23,767 nucleotides of DNA from Candidatus Methanoperedens sp. (GCA_023249275.1 JAHFCV010000013.1:1-23767), one strand, 5' to 3'. Numbered from the stretch's first letter, positions 1 to 7,122 are shown. A program made the numbers and translations. Notes: a model not told the origin generated them from the letters alone.

Positions 1-5
1 CTATA

Positions 6-101
6 TAGGCACTATGATAAAATAAATGTTTCGGTGTTTGAAAGTATTATTTCGAGAAGCAGCGACAAAATGAGTAAAAGACGTGCTTTATGTAGTGCCT
101 A
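6..101. repeat. Inverted repeat pair, possible miniature element
   Basis: TAGGCACTA at 6-14 is exactly inverted as TAGTGCCTA at 93-101. After a one-base offset an ATAAA block also follows inward on both sides. The enclosed 78 bases are AT-rich with no evident gene. This could be the termini of a tiny non-autonomous transposable element or a recombination site. No target-site duplication can be confirmed because the left end sits at the window edge. Confidence 0.4.
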
Positions 102-131
102 ATTTAACGGGAATTTAGGAATTTATACTGA

Positions 132-189
132 GTGCCCCATCCTCAGCACTCGTGTGTCTGCGCCGTGTTTGCGGGATGGAAGGGGGCGA
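132..189. repeat. GC-rich hairpin repeat, copy 1
   Basis: This is the first of two near-identical blocks. It shares with the block at 409-468 the order CATCC, then a GCGCCGTGT core, then GCGGGATGG and AGGGGGCGA. The left CCCCATCC side can pair with the right GGGATGG side, giving a hairpin with a loop of about 30 bases. It resembles REP-type intergenic repeats, and nothing suggests coding. Confidence 0.6.
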
Positions 190-267
190 GGCATTAGCAG
201 GAATTGAGGGAGGCTGGATTTTTAAAGCGCTTTGAATATAATGGTTTTTACCACATTTCATTTTTTT

Positions 268-332
268 GACAGGATAACAGGATTCAGGGGATAAATTTAA
301 GTTTCAATCCAGTTAATCCTGTAAATCCCGTC
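268..332. repeat. Palindromic GACAGGAT-type intergenic repeat
   Basis: The left arm begins GACAGGATAACAGGATT at 268. The right arm at 306-332 reads AATCC.. through ..AATCCCGTC, whose reverse complement begins GACGGGATTTACAGGATT. The two arms can form an imperfect long hairpin. Repeats built from CAGGAT/ATCCTG units are, to my knowledge, widespread in intergenic regions of many prokaryotes; that is recollection, not a search result. Confidence 0.5.
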
Positions 333-408
333 TTAAATTTATAAATTCAACACGATTAATTTTCGGCGCTTATTCAAAGCCGATGCAGCCAAATCTCAGA
401 AAAAAGAG

Positions 409-468
409 GCGCCCCCATCCCCGCGCTCGTTTGTCGGCGCCGTGTGTTTGCGGGATGGGAGGGGGCGA
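409..468. repeat. GC-rich hairpin repeat, copy 2
   Basis: This is the second copy of the element at 132-189, about 280 bases away in the same orientation. CCCATCCC at 414-421 pairs with GGGATGGG at 452-459, and further C/G runs lie outside. The loop spans roughly 424-450. The stem is stronger here than in copy 1. The block lies about 40 bases beyond the stop codon of the endonuclease gene and could also act as its transcription terminator. Confidence 0.6.
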
Positions 469-507
469 ATTTACCTTTATTCATGGTCGTTCCGAAATGA
501 GGTTTAT

Positions 508-1464
508 TTATAGGCTGCATAACCACCGGCATAAGGAAGCAACCTGATTTGAATCAGTCAAGTTGGCAGCATTACTAAGCGTACCATCTTCCAATTGGCT
601 CCAGATTTCCTCAGCCATGCTATTTTCAATCGCGGCTCCCACAAAGAATAAGTGGGGCGAAAGCCCATGATTTGCAAATGCCATATTTATTCGGGATAGG
701 GATGTTCTTGCAGTTTTCCAGTGCTCATCTGCCCCGGCGGGGTCAATACCACCCTTAAGTTCTCCAAGTGCAACATAAAGGGCAGGATTTTTATAACTAC
801 CGGAAAGTTCCTCATTACTGCAATTGAAAAGGCACAGGTCTACATTTTTCTTCAAAAATGGCACAGTAAGGTTATATCTGACTGTCCGATTCCGACCACG
901 ACTTGACCAACTAAGCCCTTTTGCGTATAGCTCTATATCGGGATCGTCTCCTGTCCCTTGTATCCATGTGTTGCTCTTTTCAGAAAGCCATTGATATGAA
1001 ATTCCTGCAACAGAAAGAGTAGCAATGATTGCGCGGGTAAGCTTGCGTTGTGCCATTGCTCCTCCCACATTTCGCATAGATCCGCCTAATGCGTCCCCTC
1101 GTGTCAAAAGGAATCGAAATACCAGCTCTTCAACAAATTTTGATCCTGCGGGTTCAAGGAACTGTTTTATCAGTCCTTGTATCGCTTCCTCTTTGTCTTG
1201 CTCTTCCATATGCCCCGCAGCTTTATCTGAAACTCCAGCCGCAGTTAGCATAGCAGGTTGAATCCCATCTATATCTATCAATGAAGCCGGGGTTGAGGCT
1301 TGAGATGCAGCCGCTTTTAAAGACCTCGCTTCCTCAATAAATGGCGTTGCCCTGCGGTTCCTTTCGAGTGCGAGGGCAACGAAACCCGCTCGCGTCTCCT
1401 CGTAAGTTGTTCTAAGGTCATCACTACTTGTCAGATGCTGGCGATGCGGCTTGTCTGCGGACAT
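508..1464 (-). CDS. AvaI/BsoBI-type type II restriction endonuclease
   Basis: This probably cuts DNA at CYCGRG-type sites as the partner of the methyltransferase just upstream. The reading frame gives 318 residues from the chosen ATG, close to AvaI (about 315) and BsoBI (about 323). A PD-(D/E)xK nuclease centre is visible: Asp209 (NVDLCLF), then Glu235 and Lys237 (GELKGG). His248 (DEHWKT) follows 11 residues after the Lys, the spacing I recall for the proposed base His253 of BsoBI. The block GELKGGIDPAGADEHWKT closely matches what I recall of that family. I chose ATG 1464 because it overlaps the methyltransferase stop by one base (TAATG) and has GGAG about 10 bases upstream; an in-frame ATG at 1491 also exists. 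The overlap implies translational coupling. The specificity is inferred from the family only. Confidence 0.85.
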   Translation of the reverse strand: MSADKPHRQHLTSSDDLRTTYEETRAGFVALALERNRRATPFIEEARSLKAAASQASTPASLIDIDGIQPAMLTAAGVSDKAAGHMEEQDKEEAIQGLIKQFLEPAGSKFVEELVFRFLLTRGDALGGSMRNVGGAMAQRKLTRAIIATLSVAGISYQWLSEKSNTWIQGTGDDPDIELYAKGLSWSSRGRNRTVRYNLTVPFLKKNVDLCLFNCSNEELSGSYKNPALYVALGELKGGIDPAGADEHWKTARTSLSRINMAFANHGLSPHLFFVGAAIENSMAEEIWSQLEDGTLSNAANLTDSNQVASLCRWLCSL

Positions 1465-2966
1465 TATGATTTTCTCCAGACATATACACATTTTCGCAAA
1501 GCATCACGCCCATGCTCACCCATTTGCTGGCTGCTGTTACCTTTGCCATTCGGAAGTACAAGAATGTTTTCAACATTGAACCCTAGCTTTTCAGCTATCG
1601 ATGAAAGTATCATATCAACTGAGATGCTTGCGCCTGCATAGCGAACATTATCATTAACCATGAATAAAAATCCATTTTGTTTCATCACGCGCGAACATTC
1701 AGCGATAATACATGCCATCTCATAGAAGTAACCCCTTACCATTCTGGGGATGCCAGTATTATTCAGCTTACCTTGTGCCTTTTGTTCTTCCAAATATCGT
1801 AATATGGTTTGCAGCAATTCTTGAGTATCTGCTGCCTCTATGGCTTTAGCCCATAGGTGATTTATCGCAAGCAAGTCTTTGGCGCGATTCTCAACAGTAC
1901 AACTTAGCATCTGCTGCCTGAGGTTGATTAGCTCTTTCTCGTCTACTCCAAGCAATGCCAATTCCAGAGCATAAGTCCGGGTGTAGTCATATCGATTGCA
2001 GTACGGGGGAGAGGTTACTATCGCATCATAAGAATCATCCGGCAGCTTTGGCATTATATTCAGACATGAACCCTGAAAAAGATGAATATTGCCATGATTG
2101 CACTCATCCAGAAGTCCACCACCGAGCTTCAGGTCATTCAAAATATCCTCAATCTTTGTACATATTGCCCGGTCAAAATCAAGGATTTCTCCTTTATCGA
2201 ACGGTTTCCCCCCTTTCCTGTGTCCGGATCGATAATCCCATCGAAGATACTGACCATCTTTACGAGTAAAACTGATGGATTCCAGGACGCACAGCAGGGC
2301 AAAACGCAGGATAATCTGAACGCACTTTTTCTCATTCTGCATCGTACCCATGTATCGCTCGATTGCTTCGGCTGTCTCTATTGAGTATGCACCGTCTGTA
2401 ATTCGCAATTTGGGCAGCGGGTATCTGACTTGTGATTCCTTCCACGGACACGTTTTCAACCACCTTTTGATAGCAGCAAAATCATCTGATGTAAATTCTT
2501 TTTCTAAACACAACCTGGCTGCAATAATTTGCTGACCTATGGGGAGCAGTTCGATGCCATCAACATTCATGCCTACAGCACCTGCTGCAAACAGGGTTGT
2601 TCCACTTCCTGCAAATGGATCTAAAACTTTGCCAGAAACAATCTTGTATCTGTTAAGTAGATACTCTACAAGAGGAGCAGAAAATGCCTCCTTGTACTTG
2701 TACCAGCGATAAGACGCCATAGTTTTGTTGGCTTGAAAGCTGACAAGTTGCCGCGTCAAAGACCGCTGCACTATGAATTTATTATTGAAGTGCTGCGACA
2801 GTTTAAAATCAAGAGCGTCAATTTTGGAGAGAGCCTTCTGTAGTTCGGGATTTACTATTTCAGGTTCTTCAGCCAGATTTTCGGAGGAAACTATGATATT
2901 TGTACTGAAGTCAAACAAGTTCGTTTCAACAGTTTTATTATTTTTTTGAATTAAACATGATGCCAT
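1464..2966 (-). CDS. DNA methyltransferase of the AvaI/BsoBI-type R-M system
   Basis: This S-adenosylmethionine-dependent DNA methyltransferase (500 residues) presumably protects host CYCGRG sites from the adjacent endonuclease. The AdoMet-binding motif DPFAGSGTT lies at residues 116-124 and the catalytic motif TSPPY at 318-322, the latter typical of N4-cytosine or N6-adenine enzymes. Motif I precedes the catalytic motif by about 200 residues, leaving room for a target-recognition region between them. A YKEAFSAPLV block just before motif I fits the AdoMet-side motif X. The start is well supported: GAGGT lies 6 bases before ATG 2966. The gene precedes and overlaps the endonuclease gene, so the protecting enzyme would be made first. 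Whether it methylates N4 of cytosine is inference. Confidence 0.88.
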   Translation of the reverse strand: MASCLIQKNNKTVETNLFDFSTNIIVSSENLAEEPEIVNPELQKALSKIDALDFKLSQHFNNKFIVQRSLTRQLVSFQANKTMASYRWYKYKEAFSAPLVEYLLNRYKIVSGKVLDPFAGSGTTLFAAGAVGMNVDGIELLPIGQQIIAARLCLEKEFTSDDFAAIKRWLKTCPWKESQVRYPLPKLRITDGAYSIETAEAIERYMGTMQNEKKCVQIILRFALLCVLESISFTRKDGQYLRWDYRSGHRKGGKPFDKGEILDFDRAICTKIEDILNDLKLGGGLLDECNHGNIHLFQGSCLNIMPKLPDDSYDAIVTSPPYCNRYDYTRTYALELALLGVDEKELINLRQQMLSCTVENRAKDLLAINHLWAKAIEAADTQELLQTILRYLEEQKAQGKLNNTGIPRMVRGYFYEMACIIAECSRVMKQNGFLFMVNDNVRYAGASISVDMILSSIAEKLGFNVENILVLPNGKGNSSQQMGEHGRDALRKCVYVWRKS

Positions 2967-2969
2967 GTT

Positions 2970-3152
2970 TTACCTCGTAGATTTCTGGATGCACTTTTCT
3001 CGCTGCGACATGAAGCGTTGCACAGGTTCGTTGCGGTCGCCTAAGTATGAGACGAGGTTACGCCAGTGGAGGCGCGAATCGGGGAGGGGGGTGGATTTGG
3101 ATTCGAGGGCGGCGCAGATGAGTGGGCTATTAAGGGGCATGGTTTTTATCAT
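2970..3152 (-). CDS. Possible small ORF just upstream of the methyltransferase
   Basis: A 60-codon frame whose TAA stop lies three bases before the methyltransferase start, so that the methyltransferase SD falls in its last codons. That arrangement is what a real first gene of an operon would show. The product is basic, contains a WRNLVSYLGD block and has no recognisable helix-turn-helix, so I cannot call it a controller protein. The ribosome binding site is poor. It may equally be the decayed 3' end of an older gene lost when the R-M pair arrived. Confidence 0.3.
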   Translation of the reverse strand: MIKTMPLNSPLICAALESKSTPLPDSRLHWRNLVSYLGDRNEPVQRFMSQREKCIQKSTR

Positions 3153-3180
3153 TTTACCAACTTTTAGTGGAGTTCCAATC

Positions 3181-3223
3181 GTAAACTTTATGATTATTTT
3201 TTACAAACTTTGTGTCAACTCAC
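3181..3223. repeat. 43-base direct repeat, left copy
   Basis: Matches 4061-4103 at about 31 of 43 positions. The conserved blocks are AACTTTATGA and CAAACTTTGTG followed one base later by CAACTC. Each copy is itself a loose tandem of an AACTTTRTG unit repeated 21 bases apart. The two copies bracket the unrecognised gene at 3228-4004. Confidence 0.6.
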
Positions 3224-3227
3224 AGGT

Positions 3228-4004
3228 TTAATGAATCATTAGGTCTTTGATATATTTCTTCAGAATTTCAATATAATAGTTCAGATAATCGTCAAAGTCA
3301 TCTAAACTGAATATATGTTTTTCATCAATCTTTACCCAATCAAATCTATTTGCGATATCATCTCTGAAATTACTGACCCTATCATCATGGGTATAAAAGT
3401 CAGCCTCGTTTCCAATAAACCCCCAATTCTCTGCATCGTGTTTAAAATATGGGTTGTTAGCAATGAGACGTGTATATTGGTCCTTAGCATCCCGAAACTG
3501 GAACAAGGCTCCAAGAATCCTTACTTTTTCTTCATCGTTAAATACTTCTAAGCTTTCGCTCAGATTTTTTATTGCGTAGAGATAAAAGTCACATTTCGCC
3601 TTTTTTGCCTCTAATTCGTGCTTAATATCTATTAAGTCATTAATATTATTTGAATGTCTATTTAACACCGACGGAATAAGGGAAGCAAAAGGGATATGGA
3701 GGTTATTAACGTTTATATTTACATCGATATGGATATTTGTCGAAGACGTGGTTGGGGAAGCTTGTATAAGCTCTATAGTTTCTACAATATTCTTTAGCTC
3801 GCGTTCGATCTCAAAACGCAATTTTAAAACTCCTACCGCGTCCTTTTTCATGATGAGATAAATAGCGCTCGTGTACGGTACAACCTCTTGCCTCACTTTA
3901 TTATTGTCGACTCTCCATTCATTACCATTCCATTTTAGGGCTGTATTCCATATCCTCCAAATCTTTCTTTTTCCGAGACATATTTTCATACCAACTCTAT
4001 ACAT
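3228..4004 (-). CDS. Unrecognised hypothetical protein
   Basis: A 258-residue soluble protein that I do not recognise. It has a charged N-terminal third (KRKIWRIWN), a middle rich in Asn, Ile and Val, then helical, coiled-coil-like stretches around IKHELEAKKAKCDFYLYAIKN. The C-terminus is acidic and aromatic (FSLDDFDDYLNYYIEIL). No signal peptide, membrane segment or catalytic motif is evident. I chose ATG 4004, which has GGAG about 9 bases upstream; a GTG at 4019 in the same frame is the alternative. The gene is more AT-rich than its neighbours, is flanked on both sides by copies of a 43-base repeat, and sits between an R-M system and nrdD. These signs suggest acquisition by horizontal transfer. 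A defence or mobile-element role is only a guess from location. Confidence 0.6.
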   Translation of the reverse strand: MYRVGMKICLGKRKIWRIWNTALKWNGNEWRVDNNKVRQEVVPYTSAIYLIMKKDAVGVLKLRFEIERELKNIVETIELIQASPTTSSTNIHIDVNINVNNLHIPFASLIPSVLNRHSNNINDLIDIKHELEAKKAKCDFYLYAIKNLSESLEVFNDEEKVRILGALFQFRDAKDQYTRLIANNPYFKHDAENWGFIGNEADFYTHDDRVSNFRDDIANRFDWVKIDEKHIFSLDDFDDYLNYYIEILKKYIKDLMIH

Positions 4005-4060
4005 AGTTACTTGCTCCACAGATTATTGCCCCTTATTTTGTGATAAGTGAGATCGCAGTT

Positions 4061-4103
4061 GCGAACTTTATGACCAAGAATTGCAAACTTTGTGGCAACT
4101 CGT
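4061..4103. repeat. 43-base direct repeat, right copy
   Basis: Second copy of the repeat at 3181-3223, in the same orientation and 880 bases away. GAACTTTATGA at 4063-4073 is followed by GCAAACTTTGTGGCAACTC ending at 4101. In this copy an AGTTGC just before the repeat is inverted as GCAACT near its end. It sits between the start of the hypothetical gene and the 3' end of nrdD. Confidence 0.6.
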
Positions 4104-4107
4104 AACA

Positions 4108-6513
4108 TCACATCGCCCCTCCCACCCCATACCTCTTCCTGTCCTTCAGCTCCTGCTTCTTGCCCTCATTCCACCCTGAAACAGCCTGGATGTAACCAGT
4201 AACCCTGCTCAGATGCTCCACATTATCGCTCTCGCAGTTGGGGCACTCCTCCAGTAGTCCTGACGCCACATGGAAATCATCCATGCACACAGTCATGTCC
4301 TTCGTGAAAGCAAAATAGCCCACCTGCGTGTTCTTCGCTATGTTCATGGCAAACTCCTTTAGCCCATGCGGGTCAGGCGCAGCTTCTCCAAGCCAGATGT
4401 GCAGGATATTGCCTCCGTCCACTATCGGGAAGAAGGTCTCCTCAAGCTTGATGCGCTGCGGGAGCGATACGTCCGCGCTCGGGGGAACATGCGTGCCATT
4501 GGTATAATACACTGGCAGGTCGCGCGTCTCGTGGATGTGCGAGAGCGCCTCCGGGACATTGCCTTTTATGATTGGCTCTGCGCATGTCCTGTATTCCTTG
4601 TGCAGCAGGTCTGAGACTGCGAATCGCTGTGCCGTCGTCTCGGCAGGCGTCCGGGCAAGCGCTATCTCCATGCCAAACTTCTCAGAGAGTTCCTTTGCAT
4701 AGAACTTCATTTCGAACATGGCTCGTATCGCAAGCCTGCGTGCCTCCTCGCTCTCGTAAATCTCTTTGCCGATATGGTGCTGCACCATCTCGTTGATGCC
4801 CACAACGCCAATAGTATAAACAAGCCCTTTCGTATCAACCGCGATTTCGCCGCGCTGCATGGTATACGGGTCTTTCGGTCTTTGCGTCGCAAACGGCATC
4901 CTGTTATTCTTGATAACGATATCCATCCACCTGCGCTTCACCCTGAAGAGTTCCATGCACATATCCATCATCTGCTTAAGTTCGACAAACAGTGCCACGT
5001 CGTTCTTCTTTGCCTTGTACGCAGCCCGGGGGCAGTTAAGCGACACTACCTGCCAGGCTCCCATCGAAAAATGCTTTCCATCCCTGAAGTAAAGCTTATC
5101 CTCAAACTCCGAGTCTTTTTCAAGCGAGGATGAGAAATTATATGCGCAGCACTGGTAGCAGCTTATGCCTTTTCCCGCGCCCCTGTACTCGGGAAGCTGG
5201 TTATCAAAATACGGCGCTCCGTACTTCGCCGCCAGCTCAAACGCCTTGGTATAAAGCTCGTCGTAGCTCAGAATATCAGGATGCGAGCGGTTGAACTCCT
5301 CATCCTCAACCATGAAATCAGGCTCGATGCTTATCTCGGGTTTGGGGAAATTGAACGGCTTTCCCCAGTAATCGCCTTTCAGCATAACGTTCATCAGCGC
5401 CTCAAATGAAAGCCTGACCTCGCGCTCGAATTCCCCGTATGTTCGTTTGGGAAACAAACCGCCGTCCCAGATAGTGCCTTTATAAACAACGGGCTTATCG
5501 CGCCAGAGTGAGGGGACGCCGGGGGACAACTGTACGGAGGAAAATACAAGCTGCCCGCCGCGTGCCACCATCATCTGGGTCATTTCATAAACGAACATCT
5601 GCATGAGCTGTTCTATCTCATCGTAGCTCATGCCTTCAAAAAATGGCGCCATAAATGTCAGGAAATTATAGAATCCCTGCCCGCCCGCAAAATTCGTCTG
5701 CGCGCTGCCCAGTGCCTTGACTGCATGGAGTATAGCTACTTCTGCTTTCTTTGCAGGTCCTGCAACACTGGCTTTTGTGCCGCTTCCGTCAGGCATCAGA
5801 CCGTAATAGAAGAAATACCGCAAATCCCAGTCCTGGCAGAACGCCCGCGTCCCGAAGTACTCAAGGTCATGTATATGTATATCGCCGTTCAGGTGCGAAT
5901 CCGCAAGTTTTGGCGGGAGCATGAGAAGGTACTGCTCCTTACTCATCTTGTCAGCTTTCTTCTTATGCGAGGTCTCTGCATTCTCCTGAAGGTTTGCATT
6001 GTCATTTGCCTCAAAACCTGTGCCCATATCAATCTTGTAAGCGTCAAAAACCGGCGTTCCAACCCTTGTCGAGATGTTGCGCCATTCGGTGTGCCCGCGC
6101 TCAAGGAGTATTATATTGACCAGTTCCCGCACCAGGGGGCCTGAAAGGAATTTTACACCGATTTCTTTTATTCTTTTTTCGGTCTCCTTTGCAATATCCT
6201 TTGCCTCTTCTTCCGTGATCGCAGCTTTTCCGTGGAACTCTTCGCTGAGTTTTGTTTCCTTCATCAATTGCTTGACAATGGTGTTCCTGTCCCAGTCCAT
6301 CAGGTGACCGTCTGTTGTCCTGACCTTGGGTATAACCGAGACTAAAGAGCCGCCAAGGGTTTTCTGGATGGTCTGCACTTCTTTTGTAGTTTGGACTGCC
6401 TGTGTTTTTGGAGCCGGGGAAGATTGCTCTTTTTCCCGAAGAATTGCCTCATATAGCTCCTCTTTATGCTCTTCTATCTGATTTAATATCTGAACTTCAA
6501 TATATTTGCCCAT
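4108..6513 (-). CDS. nrdD: Anaerobic (class III) ribonucleoside-triphosphate reductase
   Basis: A glycyl-radical enzyme reducing ribonucleoside triphosphates to deoxy forms without oxygen (801 residues). After a Gln/Lys/Glu-rich N-terminus, an ATP-cone-like regulatory region covers roughly residues 55-145 (VIPKVRTTDG.. through ..NISTRVGTPVFD). The barrel follows, with a Cys cluster at GISCYQCCAYN. The radical loop is RVTGY near the C-terminus, Gly773. The terminal metal site looks incomplete: CPNC at 757-760 is present, but the other half reads CMDDFH (Cys743), with Asp where a second Cys is usual. I chose ATG 6513 because AGGTGG lies 5 bases upstream; longer in-frame starts exist. nrdH lies upstream on the same strand. 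No nrdG activase lies in the window, so it must be encoded elsewhere. In Methanosarcina barkeri a class III reductase is known to take electrons from an NrdH redoxin, which fits this pair. Confidence 0.95.
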   Translation of the reverse strand: MGKYIEVQILNQIEEHKEELYEAILREKEQSSPAPKTQAVQTTKEVQTIQKTLGGSLVSVIPKVRTTDGHLMDWDRNTIVKQLMKETKLSEEFHGKAAITEEEAKDIAKETEKRIKEIGVKFLSGPLVRELVNIILLERGHTEWRNISTRVGTPVFDAYKIDMGTGFEANDNANLQENAETSHKKKADKMSKEQYLLMLPPKLADSHLNGDIHIHDLEYFGTRAFCQDWDLRYFFYYGLMPDGSGTKASVAGPAKKAEVAILHAVKALGSAQTNFAGGQGFYNFLTFMAPFFEGMSYDEIEQLMQMFVYEMTQMMVARGGQLVFSSVQLSPGVPSLWRDKPVVYKGTIWDGGLFPKRTYGEFEREVRLSFEALMNVMLKGDYWGKPFNFPKPEISIEPDFMVEDEEFNRSHPDILSYDELYTKAFELAAKYGAPYFDNQLPEYRGAGKGISCYQCCAYNFSSSLEKDSEFEDKLYFRDGKHFSMGAWQVVSLNCPRAAYKAKKNDVALFVELKQMMDMCMELFRVKRRWMDIVIKNNRMPFATQRPKDPYTMQRGEIAVDTKGLVYTIGVVGINEMVQHHIGKEIYESEEARRLAIRAMFEMKFYAKELSEKFGMEIALARTPAETTAQRFAVSDLLHKEYRTCAEPIIKGNVPEALSHIHETRDLPVYYTNGTHVPPSADVSLPQRIKLEETFFPIVDGGNILHIWLGEAAPDPHGLKEFAMNIAKNTQVGYFAFTKDMTVCMDDFHVASGLLEECPNCESDNVEHLSRVTGYIQAVSGWNEGKKQELKDRKRYGVGGAM

Positions 6514-6573
6514 TGTTCCACCTTTTTCCTTTGTCATGCGGTTTTTGCCAGGGTTGCGTCCTGCCTCGAAACT

Positions 6574-6660
6574 GTCGGTAAACCGAAACTTCGGTTTACG
6601 CAGTGTTGGGGTATGCGGCAGCATACCCCTTCTTTTGATAAACCTTTCATAAAGGTTTAT
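6574..6660 (-). ncRNA. Structured three-hairpin element, copy upstream of nrdD
   Basis: Read on the minus strand, three hairpins follow one another. First come ATAAACCTTT and AAAGGTTTAT around a 3-base loop (6638-6660). Then come GGGGTATGC and GCATACCCC around a 4-base loop (6608-6629). Last come GTAAACCGAA and TTCGGTTTAC with almost no loop (6578-6599). All three stems are perfect. A second, diverged copy in the sense direction of mobB lies at 8884-8967, with the same order and several compensatory stem changes. The element lies in the nrdH-nrdD gap and ends about 60 bases before the nrdD start. It could be a cis-acting leader, an RNA processing or stability element, or a dispersed repeat. 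I know no named family that matches. Confidence 0.55.
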
Positions 6661-6683
6661 AAACAGGCGCGACGATTTTTGAT

Positions 6684-6702
6684 TAAACTTTCTTAAAGTT
6701 TA
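6684..6702 (-). terminator. Hairpin at the 3' end of nrdH
   Basis: TAAACTTT (6684-6691) and AAAGTTTA (6695-6702) form a perfect 8-base-pair stem with a 3-base loop overlapping the nrdH stop codon. It is the first of four successive hairpins in the nrdH-nrdD gap. It may attenuate or end transcription after nrdH, or mark an mRNA cleavage site. Confidence 0.4.
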
Positions 6703-6960
6703 TCTGGCATCTTTAATCAGGGATTCCAGCTTGTCGTGGTTAATCCTGTCCTGTGTGAACAGTTCGTTGTATGTATGGAATTTATTATCTATTTGCAGCA
6801 CCGGCGCAGCCATAGTGAACACTCCGTTCATGCGCAACTCGGTCAGTGCTGCCGGGGTAGCCATATCTACCTCATTAAATGGTACATTTTTGTTTTCCAG
6901 AAATTGCTTCAGTACCCTGCAATTCGGACAATTTCTGGTAGAGTATATCAGAATGCCCAT
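6700..6960 (-). CDS. nrdH: NrdH/glutaredoxin-like redoxin
   Basis: A small thiol-disulfide exchange protein (86 residues) of the thioredoxin fold. The active site is CPNC at residues 11-14, directly after the first beta strand (GILIYSTRN), the usual layout for glutaredoxin and NrdH. A TMAAPVLQID block supplies the conserved cis-proline loop. I chose ATG 6960 because AAGGAG lies 8 bases upstream; a TTG at 6984 in the same frame is less likely. A TATA-like box near 7000 on the minus strand could serve it. Position directly upstream of nrdD on the same strand points to it being the electron donor of the reductase. The function is inferred from family and context. Confidence 0.85.
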   Translation of the reverse strand: MGILIYSTRNCPNCRVLKQFLENKNVPFNEVDMATPAALTELRMNGVFTMAAPVLQIDNKFHTYNELFTQDRINHDKLESLIKDAR

Positions 6961-7055
6961 GCTGTGTCTCCTTGTAAAATACAACTACCTTTCAAAGGGT
7001 TATAATGCTTTTTACAACCATGTTTGAATACAATTATTTATCATTTGTTATCTGG

Positions 7056-7080
7056 TTGTTTATCAAATATGAATAAACAA
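7056..7080. promoter_or_regulatory. Dyad TTGTTTAT-N9-ATAAACAA
   Basis: Perfect 8-base arms at 7056-7063 and 7073-7080. It lies in the AT-rich gap between divergent nrdH and argS, upstream of the likely TATA box of nrdH. This is a plausible regulator binding site, although AT-rich dyads also arise by chance. Confidence 0.35.
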
Positions 7081-7088
7081 AAGCTAAC

Positions 7089-7122
7089 ATGTTATCATAT
7101 TAATTATCAATTATGATAACAT
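7089..7122. promoter_or_regulatory. Dyad ATGTTATCATA-N12-TATGATAACAT
   Basis: Perfect 11-base inverted arms at 7089-7099 and 7112-7122, separated by 12 bases, a spacing of about two helix turns centre to centre. It lies between divergent nrdH and argS, some 60 bases before the argS start. The arm length makes chance unlikely even in AT-rich DNA. It is a good candidate operator for a dimeric regulator of one or both flanking genes. Confidence 0.5.

Larger units (their letters stand above)
1..507. other. Gene-free, repeat-rich left edge
   Basis: No convincing coding region was found on either strand. The stretch lies past the 3' end of the restriction endonuclease gene and contains at least four repeat structures, listed separately: an inverted repeat at 6-101, two copies of a GC-rich hairpin element at 132-189 and 409-468, and a palindromic repeat at 268-332. 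Base composition alternates between AT-rich filler and very GC-rich hairpin blocks, unlike the coding regions further right. Such repeat build-up is common at the borders of accessory segments. Confidence 0.7.

Noticed and set aside
4108..4250. nrdG activase overlapping or following nrdD
   Set aside because: The sequence after the nrdD stop holds a repeat and then the hypothetical gene; no radical-SAM CxxxCxxC protein is encoded there or elsewhere in the window.
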